Made by a program: the position numbers and the translations under genes
Assembly (NCBI RefSeq): GCF_040581485.1
Contig: NC_090129.1
Coordinates: forward strand, 3,520,501-3,584,500
Length of the DNA stretch: 64,000 nucleotides
DNA from: Linepithema humile
Lineage: Eukaryota; Arthropoda; Insecta; Hymenoptera; Formicidae
Direction of reading: 5' to 3'
In this document: positions 62,201 through 64,000 of the stretch, piece by piece
How positions within the stretch are numbered: position 1 is the first letter of the stretch
How the letters are laid out: every line of letters begins with the position of its first letter
Notes under the pieces: generated by a model
Seen by the model: only the letters and a program-made list of their open reading frames with translations
Databases searched by the model: none
What the model was told of the DNA's origin: nothing

Positions 62201-63776
62201 TGTTACTGCTGATGATAAATGTTATTTTTCACCAAACAGGACCAGTTTGATGCTTTAAAACGTTTCATGTTTTTCAAATGAATTATTCTCTAATGAGGAA
62301 ACATACCTAAATGTTAATTCAACAATATATTTATAATTGTTTTTTGAAATAGAGTTTAATCATTCCTGATATAGAATATGCATAAAAAAAAGTATCTGAA
62401 AAATTTTTGAAAAAACTACTATTTGAAACACACGTGTTATCGATTGAGTCTATTATCAACTCGATTGGCTCAGGTGTTATTCAGATCCGATAATCTCGGG
62501 CTTTTCTTATCTCGTGGGCTCACATATATGTACACGGTCGGTCCTTCGTTGCGATACGTGCGGACTTGGCGCGAGATACGACCGTGTCTCTTGATAGGTC
62601 ACTGACCTATATAGACCACGACCCGCTACTACCGGCCAGCTGAACAGCTGACGTAGTAACGTAACAGTTACGTAATCGTATACATATGTGCGCGCCACAC
62701 GTACACATGCGTATCGCGTTCATTCAAAGTGAGCGCGCGTCAAATTTTTAGAACGTTAGAACTTGGCGAAAAATTGACATAGCAACATGCGGTAAAAACT
62801 GCTGTGCTTTGCATTCCGCAAATATCTATGTTTAGTGTATATATTCTTATCACACCACACGCATCTATGTAGAAACACTTATAATAAAATATAAAATATA
62901 AAAAAGCTTTATTTGACAACTTCAAATGTCAATTTATTCGTAAATAATGTTTAGCTTATGAAAGTTGAATTCAACCTGTCAAAAACATTTTTTTAGGTAT
63001 TGATGTTAATATGTAGATATTTGAATATTTCTGCACTTTACTGAGCAGTCAGTAACTCGCTAAATTTATTATACATTTTTGCAATACAAGAAACATTTAA
63101 AAAATCAAACTCACACATACACAAAATATATATTAAAGATAATTCTCTCCAAAGTTTGAATAAAATTATAGATTCTATCGTGAATTAGATCGTCTCGGGT
63201 TTTATGCATCACAAATGATATTAAAGCATCACTACTTTACATCATATGTGATTCAACTAGAATTAATCGGCGCAATCTCCGTTAAAAATAATTGAAATGG
63301 ATCTAATTAGGCAATCAGAGACAACAAGAACTTCGCAATCTTGAAATTGGAGGTAACAAGACGGCAGTGGCGTGAAAGTAATAATAATCGTGCACATTGT
63401 GAAGAAGATATCTACCTTCTCTTTCCCGCTAGTCATCTTCCTATTATTTATATTCATTCTCCCCTGTCACACGCATCCCATGCAATATTCACCACGCTGA
63501 AATTGCTGCACATTACGCCTCTCGTTACATCAAATTGCTTGCGTAAAGACTTGTGTCCGTGCAATATCAGGTTTTTTTTTCAGAGAGCGAAATACAGAGA
63601 GTGAGATAGTAATTACGCCATCGTTAACTACCGGCGTGGAAATATCCGCGCGTACGTGTGTATTACCGTGAAATTTGCATAACATGAGCGGTTGGGCACT
63701 TACTTCGAATCGTTGGGGTAACTTGCAGAATCGTCGTCTGTCCGCCGGGGAAGGTTGCGTTTCGCTTGTGCCGACC
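50129..63776 (-). CDS. outspread / MPRIP homologue, 3' part
   Basis: This is the homologue of Drosophila outspread and vertebrate MPRIP (p116Rip), a cytoskeletal scaffold that in vertebrates links RhoA and myosin phosphatase to F-actin. Twelve exons, 5' to 3': 63,704-63,776; 61,142-61,729; 59,079-59,251; 58,665-58,805; about 58,424-58,585; 57,736-57,905; 56,577-57,532; 56,350-56,506; 53,393-56,266; 52,983-53,277; 52,164-52,566; 50,129-50,277. Phases agree and give about 2,046 residues plus stop. In window numbering: Ser/Thr-rich linker 25-220; PH domain about 316-408 (GWLMKQG, HWFVLRG, NYGFQ, final Trp in SSWMSAI); Ser/Arg-rich segment; coiled coils, strongest about 1,550-1,860, including SEETQATLAALDAMRKAHE and SAKYSSKC, which resemble the MPRIP C-terminal coil; Ser-rich tail ending MVAERKKRFEL. 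The first exon begins in phase 0 without a start codon, so the gene continues past 64,000. Confidence 0.93.
50278..52163 (-). other. last introns of outspread
   Basis: These are about 0.24 and 1.47 kb on either side of the possible alternative exon at 50,519, or a single 1.9 kb intron if it is skipped. The sequence is AT-rich and no other exon is seen. Confidence 0.6.
50519..50695 (-). CDS. possible alternative outspread exon, readable in two frames
   Basis: A 177-base segment has an acceptor (gtaag before 50,695) and a donor GTCCGT. Its length is a multiple of three. Entered in phase 0 from the exon at 52,983, it encodes a Ser/Pro-rich peptide with six serines. Entered in phase 1 from the exon at 52,164, it encodes a peptide with six glutamines and keeps the terminal exon in the MVAERKKRFEL frame. 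The (AGC)n repeat explains both runs. Without transcripts I cannot say whether it is used. Confidence 0.4.
52567..52982 (-). other. outspread intron
   Basis: This 416-base intron lies between the last coiled-coil exon and the Ser-rich tail exon. The donor is GTACGG and the acceptor CTAACAG. No other element was seen. Confidence 0.75.
53393..56266 (-). CDS. giant coiled-coil exon of outspread
   Basis: This single 2,874-base exon encodes about 957 residues of mainly coiled coil, far larger than the other exons of the gene. It begins with REFs-type heptads (EEYDELRSRFEKAVMEIRAM). It contains basic/Ser-rich linkers, an alanine/glycine-rich insert (plus-strand 54,830-54,875) and a cysteine cluster (CDKCLHLREQ... 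CQTC near 54,000-54,075). It ends in the MPRIP-like EETQATLAALDAMRKAH coil. Plus-strand open frames up to 207 codons inside it are antisense shadows. Confidence 0.92.
57906..58423 (-). other. outspread intron inside the PH domain
   Basis: This is an AT-rich 0.5 kb intron with donor GTGAGT and acceptor GATGTAG. It splits the PH domain after NYGFQTV. Confidence 0.8.
58424..58805 (-). CDS. outspread exons encoding the PH-domain N-terminal half
   Basis: Two exons (58,665-58,805 and about 58,424-58,585) encode the beta strands of the PH domain: GWLMKQGLNK, then EWNKHWFVLRGCGLMYYRD, then VIDLNTVTAVTP and ARNYGFQTV. The exon at 57,736-57,905 supplies the rest and the conserved C-terminal helix tryptophan. 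Introns fall between KQGLNK and EWNKHW and after NYGFQTV, both in phase 0. The low boundary may be off by one base. Confidence 0.9.
59252..61141 (-). other. outspread intron, 1.9 kb
   Basis: This intron has donor GTCAGT and acceptor GTGCAG. It contains a GC-richer block at 59,440-59,680 and no coding exon in a compatible phase. Open frames on both strands near 60,180-60,620 look incidental. Confidence 0.7.
61730..63703 (-). other. outspread intron, 2.0 kb
   Basis: This is a mostly AT-rich intron between the first exon in the window and the Ser/Thr-rich exon, with donor GTAAGT and acceptor TTCGCAG. A short CpG-richer patch lies at 62,490-62,740. No exon or RNA gene was recognised. Confidence 0.7.
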
Positions 63777-64000
63777 CTGAAAACCACAGAACGCACATCG
63801 TGAGGAAAAACAATCAACAAGAGAATTTTCCGCAGATTCTATTATTAGATAACAGAGGAATCTCGAGCGTGTTCCTCCGCCGTAACAAACTCGCCTAACT
63901 AAATAATCGATCGTGACGAAGAATGCGCGATTTGTAAAGCGATCCGCGTGATCACGTTTATCCGTACTCATAATCGTGAGAATATTACAATCCGCGAACG
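63777..64000 (-). other. outspread intron, cut by window edge
   Basis: The acceptor TTTTCAG at 63,777-63,783 ends an intron whose 5' side is outside the window. The remaining 5' exons of outspread must lie beyond 64,000. Confidence 0.75.

Overview
This window is eukaryotic, almost certainly insect, and probably from a hymenopteran such as an ant. The coding sequence is split by short GT-AG introns. One gene is a clear homologue of insect outspread / vertebrate MPRIP. The non-coding DNA is AT-rich yet visibly rich in CpG, with GA, TC and AT microsatellites; I judged this by eye and did not compute it. Nothing bacterial or plasmid-like is present, and no intact transposon or virus was recognised.

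Layout. Positions 1 to about 39,980 (62% of the window) contain no coding region I can support. This stretch alternates AT-rich DNA with GC/CpG-rich islands at about 5.1-5.5, 7.3-8.5, 9.8-10.3, 13.5-13.9, 15.8-16.2, 19.2-19.7, 21.5-22.2, 24.5-24.8, 26.7-27.2 and 32.7-33.0 kb. It looks like an intergenic regulatory region or part of a very long intron. It holds a pair of related non-coding elements about 2 kb apart, several palindromic CRE-type octamers, a diverged tandem repeat with a unit near 190 bp, and microsatellites.

The genes lie at the right. (1) 39,989-41,949 (+): a three-exon gene for a 117-residue, probably secreted, six-cysteine protein that I cannot name. (2) 42,965-47,612 (-): a 14-exon gene for an all-helical, HEAT/ARMADILLO-like protein of about 919 residues. 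I rebuilt it exon by exon with consistent phases. Its family is unclear; a MEI1-type meiotic protein is only one possibility. (3) 50,129 to beyond 64,000 (-): the 3' part, at least 12 exons and about 2,046 codons, of the outspread/MPRIP homologue. It has a PH domain, long coiled coils and a serine-rich tail. Its 5' end, including any further PH domain, lies outside the window.

The secreted-protein gene and the helical-repeat gene converge tail to tail across about 1 kb. The helical-repeat gene and outspread lie in tandem on the minus strand, about 2.5 kb apart. The outspread exons are strikingly GC-rich, while the neighbouring helical-repeat gene is AT-rich, so a compositional boundary lies near 48-50 kb. 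The three genes share no evident pathway.
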